From: Actinomadura sp. NBRC 104412
GTDB taxonomy: Bacteria > Actinomycetota > Actinomycetes > Streptosporangiales > Streptosporangiaceae
DNA: 64,000 nucleotides
Assembly (NCBI RefSeq): GCF_030269515.1
Contig: NZ_BSTM01000010.1
Location: 62,001 to 126,000, forward strand
Direction of reading: 5' to 3'
This document shows positions 37,149-45,686 of the stretch, piece after piece. Below the pieces are notes generated by a model. It was not told the DNA's origin. It saw nothing but the letters and a program-made list of their open reading frames with translations, and ran no database searches. Both the position numbers and the translations under genes were made by a program. The stretch's first letter is position 1. Every line of letters starts with the position of its first letter.

Positions 37149-38240
37149 ATGGAGGGCATGGCCTTCCCCGCGTACATCGGCACCGGCACCACCGATCCCG
37201 CTCGCCGCGGCAAAGACTTCGGCGAGCGCGCCCGTGACGGGATCCGCCGGACGTTCCACTCCTACCTCGACCTGTTCGCCCTGGTGGGCGGCGACGACCG
37301 GGCCGCGATCCGCGGCTGGGGCGAGCAGGCCCTGCACCGCACCGCCCTGTGGGCGCCCGCGCTGGCGGACGAGATCGGCGCGATCGCCGCCGGGGCGGAC
37401 CTGCCCGCCTGGCAGATCGGCGCCCTCAACGCCCGCACCGAGATCCTCGCCGCCCTCCGCGCCGGGAACCGGGGCGAGTGCTCCACGGCGGTCGCGCTCC
37501 CCGGACGTGGCCTGCCTCCCCGCACCATCCAGACCTGGGACTGGCACGTCCGCATGCGGCACGTGGGCGTGCTCCGCGCCTACCGGCCGCGGGAGGGGCG
37601 TGAGGTCCGCACCTTCACCGAGTTCGGCGTGCTCGCCAAGATCGGGGTGAACTCGGCCGGGCTCGGCGTCCACTTCAACATCCTCGAGCACACGGCCGAC
37701 GGCGACGGGATCGGCGTGCCCGTCCACCTGGTCGCCCGCCGCATCCTGGACGAGGCGTCCACGTTGGACGAGGCGATCGGCATCGCCGCCGACGCGCCCG
37801 TCTCGGCGTCCAGCGCCATCACCGTCGCCACGTACGACGGCCGCGAGGGCGACGCCCGCGTGCTGGAGCTGTCACCCGCCGGGCTCGGCGTCGTCCCGCC
37901 GGGCGGGGACGGTTTCCTCCCGCACACCAACCACTTCCTCGACCCGGCGCTCGCGCCGGGGGAGCGGCGCACCGACGACCGTCCCGGCAGCCACGACCGC
38001 TTGGCGCTGCTCCGGAAGCGGTCGTACGCGCTGGCGAGCCGCGATCCCGGACTGCGGGCCGGGGCCCTGCTCAGCCACGCCCCCGGCCCTCCCGTGTGCG
38101 CGCACGCCGACCCGTCCCGGCCGCCGGACGAGCACTGGGAGACGCTCGCCACGATCATCCTCGACCTGAAGGGCCACCGCCTGCGCGTCCACGAGGGCGG
38201 TCCGTGCGGAGCGACCCCCGCCACCTGGCAGACGTTCTAG
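37149..38240 (+). CDS. C45-family autoproteolytic acyltransferase/hydrolase (isopenicillin N acyltransferase-like)
   Basis: A 363-residue Ntn-hydrolase of the acyl-CoA:6-aminopenicillanate acyltransferase type. These proteins cut themselves to expose an N-terminal Cys; NRGECSTAVAL near residue 116 holds the probable Glu-Cys cleavage site. The IQTWDWH segment, GVLAKIGVNSAGLGVHFN and the TNHFLDPAL segment match the family. Substrates range from beta-lactam side chains to N-acyl amino acids; here it is unknown. Two nearby ATGs (37149 and 37158) are possible and neither is ideally spaced. It may be co-transcribed with the 49-residue peptide gene. Confidence 0.82.
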   Translation: MEGMAFPAYIGTGTTDPARRGKDFGERARDGIRRTFHSYLDLFALVGGDDRAAIRGWGEQALHRTALWAPALADEIGAIAAGADLPAWQIGALNARTEILAALRAGNRGECSTAVALPGRGLPPRTIQTWDWHVRMRHVGVLRAYRPREGREVRTFTEFGVLAKIGVNSAGLGVHFNILEHTADGDGIGVPVHLVARRILDEASTLDEAIGIAADAPVSASSAITVATYDGREGDARVLELSPAGLGVVPPGGDGFLPHTNHFLDPALAPGERRTDDRPGSHDRLALLRKRSYALASRDPGLRAGALLSHAPGPPVCAHADPSRPPDEHWETLATIILDLKGHRLRVHEGGPCGATPATWQTF

Positions 38241-38262
38241 CAAGCCGTTCTGGCCGGCCGTT

Positions 38263-39333
38263 CTAGCGAGCAGCGTTCGGGGGAGCGGTGGAGTCGCGGA
38301 CGATCAGGCTCACCGGAAGCAACAGCGAGCGAGGCGGGCGCTCGGGGTTGTCCAGGCAGTCGAGCAGCATGCGGGCGGCCTCGGCGCCGAGCTCGTGGTG
38401 CGGTACGCCGATGGTGGTGAGCGGCGGGCGCAGCTTGTCCAGGAACGGCATCCCGTTGTAGCCGACCACGCTGATGTCGCGGGGGCAGGCGATGTCCCGC
38501 TCGGCGAACACGTCGTAGCAGCCCAGCGCGATCAGGTCGTTGCCGGCGACGACGGCGGTGAACTCCGCGCCGCCGTCCAGGAGCAGGCGCATCGCGGCGG
38601 CGCCGTCGTCCTCGCTCCAGTGCGCGCATTCGACGATGAGCTGCGGGTCGTCGTCGAGCCCGTGGTCGCGGACGGCGTGCCGGAACGCGCGGGCGCGCGT
38701 CACGCCCGTGGACGTGTTGAGCGGCCCCGCCAGATGCGCGATGCGGGTGTGGCCGAGACCGGCGAGATGGGAGACGGCCAGCGCGACGCCGGCCGCGTCG
38801 TCCCCGGCCACGAACGGCAGCGCCGGATCCTGGACGCGGCGGTTGACCAGCACCATCCGCACGTCCTGCTCGCGCAGCCTGCGCAGCAGCGGGTGGTCCA
38901 GCACCGCGGTGGCGACGATCAGTCCCTCCACCTGCCGGGACCGCAGCGACTCGATCAGCGACCGCTCGCGCTCCGGGTCGTTGTCGGTGTTGACGATCAG
39001 CGCGCTGTAGCCCGCGTCCTCCAGCACCGCCTCGATGCCGCGCACGATCGGCGGGAACAGCGGGTTGGTCAGGTCGGGCAGGACCAGGCCGACCGTGGCC
39101 GACCGCGCGGTCTTCAGGCTGCGCGCGATCGGGTTGGGCTGGTAGCCGAGCGCGTGCGCGGCCCGCGTCACGCGCCGCACCGTCTCGGGGCTCACCAGGT
39201 CGCGCGCCTTGGGGTTGAGCGCGCGGGACGCGGTGGCGGGGTGGACGCCCGCGGCCTCGGCGACGGTGCGGAGGGTGGGCTGCCTCGGCTCGCCGGCCCC
39301 GCCCGGCTCCTCCTGGGTCTGGTCCGGCTTCAT
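38263..39333 (-). CDS. LacI-family regulator
   Basis: A 356-residue LacI repressor. The helix-turn-helix is TLRTVAEAAGVHPATASRALN at residues 20-40, and the hinge includes YQPNPIARSLKT. The ligand domain follows with VGLVLPDLTNPLFPPIVRG, VAGNDLIALGCYDV and VVGYNGMPFLDKLRPPLTTI. It is the last gene of a coupled operon with an MFS transporter and a binding-protein-like gene. The best operator candidate is the perfect palindrome CGCAATCGATTGCG at 41553, from which the repressor could control both its own operon and the divergent liv-type operon (inference). Confidence 0.9.
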   Translation of the reverse strand: MKPDQTQEEPGGAGEPRQPTLRTVAEAAGVHPATASRALNPKARDLVSPETVRRVTRAAHALGYQPNPIARSLKTARSATVGLVLPDLTNPLFPPIVRGIEAVLEDAGYSALIVNTDNDPERERSLIESLRSRQVEGLIVATAVLDHPLLRRLREQDVRMVLVNRRVQDPALPFVAGDDAAGVALAVSHLAGLGHTRIAHLAGPLNTSTGVTRARAFRHAVRDHGLDDDPQLIVECAHWSEDDGAAAMRLLLDGGAEFTAVVAGNDLIALGCYDVFAERDIACPRDISVVGYNGMPFLDKLRPPLTTIGVPHHELGAEAARMLLDCLDNPERPPRSLLLPVSLIVRDSTAPPNAAR

Positions 39334-40532
39334 CGTCCGTGCTCCCCCTCCGGCCGTGTCCAGCGGGTGCGCCCCACGGTCGCGGCCAGGCCGAGCGGCA
39401 CCGCCAGCGCCGCGGCCATACCGAAGATCTCGGCGTACCGTCCCGCCTCGGCGTACCCCCCGGCCAGGACGGCGGCCAGGGCGCTGCCCAGGAACAGGGC
39501 CATGGCGAAACCGGCGATGACGGTGGCACGCGCGCAGGGCAGCACCTCGGTCGCCCAGGTCTGGAGGGACGAGTGCATCGACACCCACGCCAGGCCCAGC
39601 AGCGCCGCCGCGGGCAGCGCCAGCTCGGGAGCGCGCGACAGCGCGGTCAGCGCGCAGGCCGCCGTGGCCGACACGGCGCCGAACGCGATGAGCCTGGACG
39701 TATGGACGCGCTGCGCCGCCTTCCCCGCGAGGCGCGCGCCCCCGAGCACGGCGATCCCGTACGCGGCGGTGACCGCGCCCGCGACCGACCCGCTCGCGCC
39801 CGTCGCCTCCACGGCCGCGGGCAGCAGGGTCAGCGCGCCGAGCACCACCATCCCCTCCACGAACGCCAGCCCGAGCACCATCAGGGTGGGACGGGAACGG
39901 GCGACGGCCGCTACGGGGGCGAGCACGCTGGCGTTGGCGCGCAGCAGCGGCGGCTCCGGGACGCGCCCCAGCGTGACGGCGAGCAGCAGCGCCGCGGTGC
40001 AGGTGATGACGAACGCCAGCCGCCAGCTCGTGAACTGCGCGAGCGCGCCCGCGCCCGCCGAGGCCAGTGCGGTGCCCAGCGCCGCCCCCGTCATCAGGTT
40101 GGTGATCTGTGGCTGGCGGCGCGGCGCCGGGATCGTGTCGCCGACGTACACCAGGCACGCCGGGATCGCCGCGCTGAAGCAGGCACCGGCGAGCCCCCGC
40201 GCGATCCCCAAGCCCAGCGCCGACCCGAGCGTCGCCGCGACGGCCGTCGCCGTGGCGGCCAGGACGAGCGCGGTGCGCATGGTGCGCACCAGCCCGAACC
40301 GGTCGGCGATCATGCCCCACAGCGGCTGCGTCAGCCCGTACGCCAGGAAGTAGGCGCTGGCCGCGTGCACCATCGCCGACAGCGGCGTGCCCAGGTCGCG
40401 GGCCATCGCGACCAGCATCGGCGCCATCGCGAACCGGTCCAGCGTGCTGACGAAGGTGACCAGGAGGAGCTGCCGGGGCGCCCGTTCGGGGCGGTCGCCG
40501 GGGGCCTGGCCGCGCCGGCGGGTTCGCCTCAT
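39330..40532 (-). CDS. Major facilitator superfamily transporter
   Basis: A 400-residue permease with about 12 hydrophobic helices. The MFS loop 2-3 motif is present as GMIADRFGLVRTMR near residue 72. FVSTLDRFAMAPML and GIARGLAGACFSAAIPA are typical of drug/sugar exporter-like MFS proteins. The substrate is unknown. It overlaps both neighbours by ATGA, which places it between a substrate-binding-like protein and the LacI regulator in one translationally coupled unit. Confidence 0.88.
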   Translation of the reverse strand: MRRTRRRGQAPGDRPERAPRQLLLVTFVSTLDRFAMAPMLVAMARDLGTPLSAMVHAASAYFLAYGLTQPLWGMIADRFGLVRTMRTALVLAATATAVAATLGSALGLGIARGLAGACFSAAIPACLVYVGDTIPAPRRQPQITNLMTGAALGTALASAGAGALAQFTSWRLAFVITCTAALLLAVTLGRVPEPPLLRANASVLAPVAAVARSRPTLMVLGLAFVEGMVVLGALTLLPAAVEATGASGSVAGAVTAAYGIAVLGGARLAGKAAQRVHTSRLIAFGAVSATAACALTALSRAPELALPAAALLGLAWVSMHSSLQTWATEVLPCARATVIAGFAMALFLGSALAAVLAGGYAEAGRYAEIFGMAAALAVPLGLAATVGRTRWTRPEGEHGR

Positions 40533-41443
40533 CGGGCGTTCGCGGCGGGCAGGTCGAACAGCCCGCGGGACGGGTCGAGCGCGCCCGTGAGCGCGTCGCC
40601 GCCGCCCCGCCCGCCGGGCAGGTGACGGCGGCGCAGGGCGATGGCGGCCTCCAGCGCGGGCAGGTCGACGGATCCGTCCGCGATCAGCCCCTCGTGCGGG
40701 TCCTTCAGCCGGTCGAGGTAGCGGACGGCCAGCGTGCCGTCCAGGCCGAGCGCCACGGCCGCCTCCTTGGTGACGACGTCGTCGGCGGCGCCCGCGGCGA
40801 TCCGCCCGGCGGTGTCGCGGAGCGCGGCGGCGAGGGCGTGCACGGCCTCGCGGTCGCGGTCGCCCGCCATCGCCAGCACCGTCCCGAGGTACGGGCGGGG
40901 GACGCCCGCGATGCGGATGGCTCCGGCGTCCTCCGCGCGCAGCTCGTTGCCCGCGTTCAGCATTGTGGCGTCGCAGCGTCCGGACAGCAGCGCCTGGAGC
41001 CTGCGGGGCGTGGAGCCGAGCGGCAGCACGCGGTAGGCGTCGCGGTCCAGGCCGAACGACTCCAGCAGCGCGTACATCGCGAGCGCGAACCCGGAGGCGG
41101 ACACGTCCACCCCGATGGTCGCGCCGCGCAGGGCGTGCGCGGAGACGACGCCGGGACGCCCGTACAGAGCGAGCCCGAGACCGCGGTCGACGCCCGCGAC
41201 GATCCGCACGTCGGCGGTGCCTCCCAGCGGGTTGTCCGGGACGAAGCGGTAGGCGATGACGTTGTCGGGGCTGGTGAGCGCCGCGTCGAGCTCGCCGTCC
41301 AGCAGCGAGCGGAACTGGGCCGGCGAGGACGGAACCGGGCGTTCCTCCACCTCCAGGCCGTACCGGGCCAGCACCCCCAGCCGCGCCGCCGCGCGCAGCG
41401 GCACCGACGGGCTGAACGTGCCGACCACCAGACGCCGCGTCAC
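40529..41443 (-). CDS. NMT1/SsuA-like substrate-binding fold protein without signal peptide
   Basis: A 304-residue protein with the two-lobed fold of NMT1/THI5 or SsuA-type binding proteins: LVVGTFSPSVPLRAAARLGVLARYGLEVE near the start, then SLLDGELDAALTSPDNVIAY and the middle strand GATIGVDVSASGFALAMYALLESFGL. There is no export signal or lipobox in the form starting at GTG 41443, and the longer 38-residue upstream frame does not read as a good one. It may be cytoplasmic and act as a sensor or enzyme. It starts the coupled operon with the MFS and LacI genes and is divergent from the liv-type operon. Confidence 0.72.
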   Translation of the reverse strand: MTRRLVVGTFSPSVPLRAAARLGVLARYGLEVEERPVPSSPAQFRSLLDGELDAALTSPDNVIAYRFVPDNPLGGTADVRIVAGVDRGLGLALYGRPGVVSAHALRGATIGVDVSASGFALAMYALLESFGLDRDAYRVLPLGSTPRRLQALLSGRCDATMLNAGNELRAEDAGAIRIAGVPRPYLGTVLAMAGDRDREAVHALAAALRDTAGRIAAGAADDVVTKEAAVALGLDGTLAVRYLDRLKDPHEGLIADGSVDLPALEAAIALRRRHLPGGRGGGDALTGALDPSRGLFDLPAANAR

Positions 41444-41552
41444 GAGAGGCCCTCCCTTGCACACCCGGCCACCACACTCGATTGCATCCGCCGCGCGAAA
41501 GACGCGCGGCACCCTTGACAGTAGCAGGAACACACAACATGCTCGGGCCCAT

Positions 41553-41566
41553 CGCAATCGATTGCG
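41553..41566. promoter_or_regulatory. Perfect LacI-type operator palindrome in divergent promoter region
   Basis: CGCAATCGATTGCG is a perfect 14-bp palindrome with the central CG typical of LacI operators, 41 bases before the liv-type lipoprotein start and 110 before the divergent gene. A half-site, CGATTGCA, lies at 41479. A TTGACA box at 41515 lacks a good -10. The gap also holds a hairpin, GCCGCGCG-AAAGA-CGCGCGGC (41490-41510). Confidence 0.72.
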
Positions 41567-41606
41567 GTGATCGATCAGGCGTCACAAGGCTCACCGAGGA
41601 GGGCTC

Positions 41607-42851
41607 ATGACCGCCTCATCCCCCCGGCCAACCACCGTGCGGCGCGCGACGGCCCTCGCGGCGGCACTCACCCTCCTTCTCCCGCTCACCGCGTGCGGCG
41701 AGCGGCCGTCGGAGCAGTCGAGGGACACCGACAAACCGCTGGTCATCGGCACCTCGCTGCCGCTGACCGGCGACTTCTCCCAGCCCGGCAGCGAGGCCAA
41801 ACGCGGTTACGAGATCTGGCGCAACATGGTCAACGCCAAGGGCGGCGTGCTCGGCCGCCAGGTCCAGCTCAAGATCGCCGACGATGCCAGCAGCCAGGAC
41901 ACGGTGGTCGCCGACTACACCAGGCTCATCACCCAGGACCGGGTCGACCTGCTGCTCGGCACGTTCTCCTCGCTGCTCAACCACCCCGCGTCGGCGGTGG
42001 CCGAGAAGAACCGGATGGTCTTCGTCGAACCCGCGGGCGGCGCGCCCAACATGTTCGACCGCGGCTTCAAGTACCTGTTCTTCGCCCAGCCCGCCACCGC
42101 GCCGCGGCAGGCCGACGTGTTCGTCGACTACATCAAGTCGCTGCCCGCCGACCAGCGGCCCAAGACCGCCGCCTACCCCAGCCAGGACGACCCGTTCGCC
42201 GCGCCGGTCATCGAGTCGATGCGGCAGCAGCTCGAACCGCTGGGCGTGCGCACCGTCTACAGGTCCACGTACCCCGCCGACACCACCAACTTCCAGAGCG
42301 TCGCCAGCACCCTGGCCGACCGCAAGCCCGACCTCATCGCGCAGGGCGCGGTGTTCGAGGACGGTGTCGGGCTGGTGCGCTCGCTCAAGCAGCTCAACTA
42401 CTCGCCGAAGATGCTGTTCCAGACCTCGGCGCCCAGCAACTCCAGCCAGTACGCCAACGGCGTCGGCGTGGCCAACACCGAGGGCGTCTTCTACACCGTG
42501 AGCTGGAACCAGGCGGCCAAGACCCCGCTGAACGCCGAGTTCGTCGCCGCGTACAAGAAGGCGTACAACAACGCCGACCCGGCCGAGGACGCCGCCGACG
42601 CCTTCGCCGCCGCGCAGGTGCTCCAGGCCGCCGTCGAGGCGGTCGGCGAGGTGAACCAGGACAAGATCCGCGACTGGCTGCACGCCAACACCGTCCAGAC
42701 CATCCTCGGCCCGCTGAGCTGGAAGCCCACCGGCGAGCCCAACGGCAAGTTCCTGCTCGCCCAGTGGCAGTCCGGGCGCGTCCAGGTCGTCGGCCCGCCC
42801 AACCTGGCCACCTCGCGCGTCATCATCAACCCCAAGCCGGGCTGGAAGTAG
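41607..42851 (+). CDS. Branched-chain-amino-acid-type ABC substrate-binding lipoprotein
   Basis: A 414-residue LivK-like receptor (Peripla_BP_6). The N-terminus is a lipoprotein signal ending in LTAC near residue 30. LVIGTSLPLTGDFSQPGSEAKRGYEIW is the family opening and IADDASSQDTVVADYTRLI follows. Such receptors bind amino acids, amides, urea or aromatic acids. GAGGAGG precedes the ATG. It begins an operon with both permeases and both ATPases plus catabolic enzymes, so its ligand is probably the substrate of the hydrolase, dehydrogenase and M24 protein downstream. Confidence 0.92.
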   Translation: MTASSPRPTTVRRATALAAALTLLLPLTACGERPSEQSRDTDKPLVIGTSLPLTGDFSQPGSEAKRGYEIWRNMVNAKGGVLGRQVQLKIADDASSQDTVVADYTRLITQDRVDLLLGTFSSLLNHPASAVAEKNRMVFVEPAGGAPNMFDRGFKYLFFAQPATAPRQADVFVDYIKSLPADQRPKTAAYPSQDDPFAAPVIESMRQQLEPLGVRTVYRSTYPADTTNFQSVASTLADRKPDLIAQGAVFEDGVGLVRSLKQLNYSPKMLFQTSAPSNSSQYANGVGVANTEGVFYTVSWNQAAKTPLNAEFVAAYKKAYNNADPAEDAADAFAAAQVLQAAVEAVGEVNQDKIRDWLHANTVQTILGPLSWKPTGEPNGKFLLAQWQSGRVQVVGPPNLATSRVIINPKPGWK

Positions 42852-42854
42852 CCG

Positions 42855-43733
42855 ATGACACAGCTCACTCAGGCGATCGTGCTGGGGCTGCTGATCGGCG
42901 GGGTGTACGCGCTGATGGCCTCGGGACTCACCCTGATCTTCGGGGTGATGAACATCATCAACATCGCGCATGGCGCGTTCCTGGTCCTGATCGCCATGGT
43001 CACGTGGTGGATGTGGCGGGAGACCGGGATCGACCCGATCCTCGCCTCGGTGGTCACCACCCCGCTGATGTTCGCCTTCGGCTGGGTGGTCTACAAGCTG
43101 GTGATCTCCCGGGTGCGGAACGCGCCGCCGTCCATGTCCGTCCTGCTGACCTTCGGCTTCGCGATGGTCATCGAGGGCGTGCTGAACGTCACGGCGGGCA
43201 ACAAGTTCAAGTCGGCCGCCCCGTCCTACTTCGAGGAGTCGTTCAGGGTCGGCGGGATCTCGCTGCCCAAGGCGCAGCTGTTCGGGTTCCTGGCGGCGAT
43301 GGCGGTGCTGGCCGTCCTGTACTTCGTGCTCACCCGCACCTGGACGGGACGTGCGATCCGCGCCGCGACGCAGAACCCCTCGGGCGCCGCGCTGGTCGGC
43401 GTCGGCGCGTCCGGCACCGCCGCCCTGGCGTTCGCGATCGGCGCCGCCACCACCGGCGTCGGCGGGTCCATCCTGTCGGTGCTGTACCCGTTCTTCCCGG
43501 CGTCCCACTACGACTGGATCTCGCGGCTGTTGGGCATCGTGGTGCTCGGCGGCATGGGCAGCCTGCCCGGCGCGCTGATCGGCGCGGCCATCCTCGGCCT
43601 GGCCGAGACGCTGACCGCCACCTACGGCTCGCTGGCCTGGTCGACCCTGGTCTTCTACGTCGTCATCATGGCCGTCCTGCTCTTCCGCCCGCACGGCCTG
43701 TTCGGCGCGCGGCTGCGGGAGGACGCGCCATGA
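42855..43733 (+). CDS. livH: LivH-type ABC permease
   Basis: A 292-residue inner-membrane permease with about eight helices. The opening LTQAIVLGLLIGGVYALMASGLTLIFGVMNIINIAHGAFL is the LivH signature, and GIVVLGGMGSLPGALIGAAILGLAE is the cytoplasmic EAA-like loop near residue 230. It follows the lipoprotein gene by 3 bases and overlaps the LivM-LivG fusion by 4 bases (ATGA). It forms the channel together with the LivM half of the next protein. Confidence 0.94.
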   Translation: MTQLTQAIVLGLLIGGVYALMASGLTLIFGVMNIINIAHGAFLVLIAMVTWWMWRETGIDPILASVVTTPLMFAFGWVVYKLVISRVRNAPPSMSVLLTFGFAMVIEGVLNVTAGNKFKSAAPSYFEESFRVGGISLPKAQLFGFLAAMAVLAVLYFVLTRTWTGRAIRAATQNPSGAALVGVGASGTAALAFAIGAATTGVGGSILSVLYPFFPASHYDWISRLLGIVVLGGMGSLPGALIGAAILGLAETLTATYGSLAWSTLVFYVVIMAVLLFRPHGLFGARLREDAP

Positions 43734-45685
43734 CGGAACGGGAGAGCGCGCCGAAGACCACCGGGCCGCTGCGGCGGATCCCCCGGATCCATTTGGTCGC
43801 CCTGGCGTGCCTGCTCGTGCTGCTGCTGTACCCGGTGGTCAACCCGTGGGAGCCGTACCCGCAGGGCGTCCTGCTGCTCGGGTTCCTGCTGGCGGTGCAG
43901 GCGTCCGCCTGGAACATCATCTCCGGGTACGCCGGCTACGTCTCCATCGGCCACAGCATGTTCCTCGGGCTCGGCGCGTACACCGCGGGGATCATGGCCG
44001 TGCGGTGGGACGTCAACCCGCTGCTGTCGGCTCCCGTGGGCGGGGTCGTGGCGACGGTCATCGCGGTGGCGATCGGGTCGGTGGTGCTGCGCACCCGCGG
44101 CCACGCCTTCGTCATCATCACGATCGCGATGCTGCTGGCCGCGCAGATCATCGCGGTGAACGCCCGGGGCCTGACGCTGGGCTCGGACGGCATCACGCTG
44201 CCCCTGCCGTTCTGGGGGCGCGACTACCAGAACATCCCCTTCTACTACATCTTCCTGGTCATGGTCGTGCTGACCGTGGCGTTCAGCGCGTGGCTGCGCC
44301 GCACCAAGTTCGGCGCCGGGCTGGTCGCGATCCGCGAGGACGAGGGCAAGGCCGCCTCGATCGGCGTCAACACGACCCGCTTCAAGGTCGTGGCCTATGC
44401 GGCGAGCGCGTTCCCGATCGGGGTGGCGGGCTCCGTCTACGCCTACTACCTAACCTTCATCAACCCGGTCGGGTCGTTCGCGATCCTGGGCAGCGTCACG
44501 ATCGTCCTGGCCTGCCTGGCCGGTGGGCGCGGGACCCTGTACGGCCCCGTCCTCGGCGCGTTCGCGGTCAACCTGATCGCCGAGGCCGCCAACCGCCCCC
44601 AGGACGGCGGCTCGACGCGGGTGCTGATGTTCGGGCTGGCGCTGATGGCGGTGGTGCTGTTCCTGCCCAGGGGGGTGCTGCCGACCGTCGAGTCGTGGTG
44701 GCGCCGCCGGCACCCCGCCGACGTCGAGTTCATCGACCAGAAGGGCGCGCTGGAGGCACGGGCCGCGCGGTCCCGGCCCGCGCCCACCGGCGAGACGGCG
44801 GCGGCGACCGCCTGGCCGGAGGACGCGGCCGGCTCCGGACCACCGGCGCGGGCCATCGCACGCGCCGCGCGAAACTCCGACGAGGCCGACGCGGGACGGG
44901 TGCTGCTGGAGGTGCGCGGCGCGTCCAAGCGGTTCGGCGGGCTGAAGGCGGTGGACGGCGCCGACCTGACCGTGCGGCAGGGCACCATCACCGGGCTGAT
45001 CGGGCCCAACGGGTCCGGCAAGACCACGCTGTTCAACCTGGTCACCGGCGGCATGACGGCCGATGCCGGGGAGATCTGGTTCGACGGGCGGCGGATCGAC
45101 CGGCTGCGGCCCTGGGTGCGGGGCCACCTCGGGCTCGGCCGCACCTACCAGGTGACCCGGCTGTTCAAGGACATGACCGTCCAGGAGAACGTGGTGGCGC
45201 CGCAGCCCGACGCGCGCTGGCGGACGATGGTGGCCGGCGCCGTGCGCGGCCACGAGGCCGAACGCGCGCGCGAGCTGCTCGACATCGTCGGCCTGGCGCG
45301 GTTCGCGGACGAGCCCGCGGGCTCGCTGTCCTTCGGGCAGCAGAAGCTGGTCGAACTGGCGCAGGTGCTGATGCTGGAGCCGAAGCTGATCCTGCTGGAC
45401 GAGCCCGCGGGCGGCGTGAACCCCAGCATGCTGGGCGTGCTGACCGGGGTGATCCGGGAGCTGAACGCGGCCGGGATGACCTTCCTGATCGTCGAGCACA
45501 ACATCCCGCTGGTGCTGGAGCTGTGCGACCCGATCGTGGTGTTCTCGCGGGGCAGGCCGATCGCCGAGGGCCCGCCGGGAACGATCCGCGAGGACCCCGC
45601 GGTGATGGACGCCTACCTGGGCGAGGACTTCCGCCTGGAGCCGGCCGGGCCCGCCGGGCCTCCGGCCGGTGAGGGGGTGCGCTGA
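43730..45685 (+). CDS. LivM-LivG fusion: ABC permease joined to ATPase
   Basis: A 651-residue fusion. Residues 1-325 are a LivM permease with 8-10 helices, including NIISGYAGYVSIGHSMFLGLGAYTAG and LACLAGGRGTLYGPVLGA. A linker of about 60 residues rich in Ala, Pro and charged residues follows. Residues 390-651 are a LivG ATPase: Walker A GPNGSGKTT, Q-loop RTYQVTRLF, signature LSFGQQKLVELA, Walker B LILLDEPAGGVNP and the switch His in IVEHNI. Fusion of these two subunits is seen in some actinobacterial and proteobacterial systems but is not the usual layout. It is coupled to LivH and followed by LivF 1 base later. Confidence 0.93.
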   Translation: MTERESAPKTTGPLRRIPRIHLVALACLLVLLLYPVVNPWEPYPQGVLLLGFLLAVQASAWNIISGYAGYVSIGHSMFLGLGAYTAGIMAVRWDVNPLLSAPVGGVVATVIAVAIGSVVLRTRGHAFVIITIAMLLAAQIIAVNARGLTLGSDGITLPLPFWGRDYQNIPFYYIFLVMVVLTVAFSAWLRRTKFGAGLVAIREDEGKAASIGVNTTRFKVVAYAASAFPIGVAGSVYAYYLTFINPVGSFAILGSVTIVLACLAGGRGTLYGPVLGAFAVNLIAEAANRPQDGGSTRVLMFGLALMAVVLFLPRGVLPTVESWWRRRHPADVEFIDQKGALEARAARSRPAPTGETAAATAWPEDAAGSGPPARAIARAARNSDEADAGRVLLEVRGASKRFGGLKAVDGADLTVRQGTITGLIGPNGSGKTTLFNLVTGGMTADAGEIWFDGRRIDRLRPWVRGHLGLGRTYQVTRLFKDMTVQENVVAPQPDARWRTMVAGAVRGHEAERARELLDIVGLARFADEPAGSLSFGQQKLVELAQVLMLEPKLILLDEPAGGVNPSMLGVLTGVIRELNAAGMTFLIVEHNIPLVLELCDPIVVFSRGRPIAEGPPGTIREDPAVMDAYLGEDFRLEPAGPAGPPAGEGVR

Positions 45686-45686
45686 G

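Noticed and set aside
41515..41550. TTGACA box as the liv-type operon promoter
   Set aside because: No convincing -10 hexamer lies 16-18 bases downstream, so I did not list it as a promoter.
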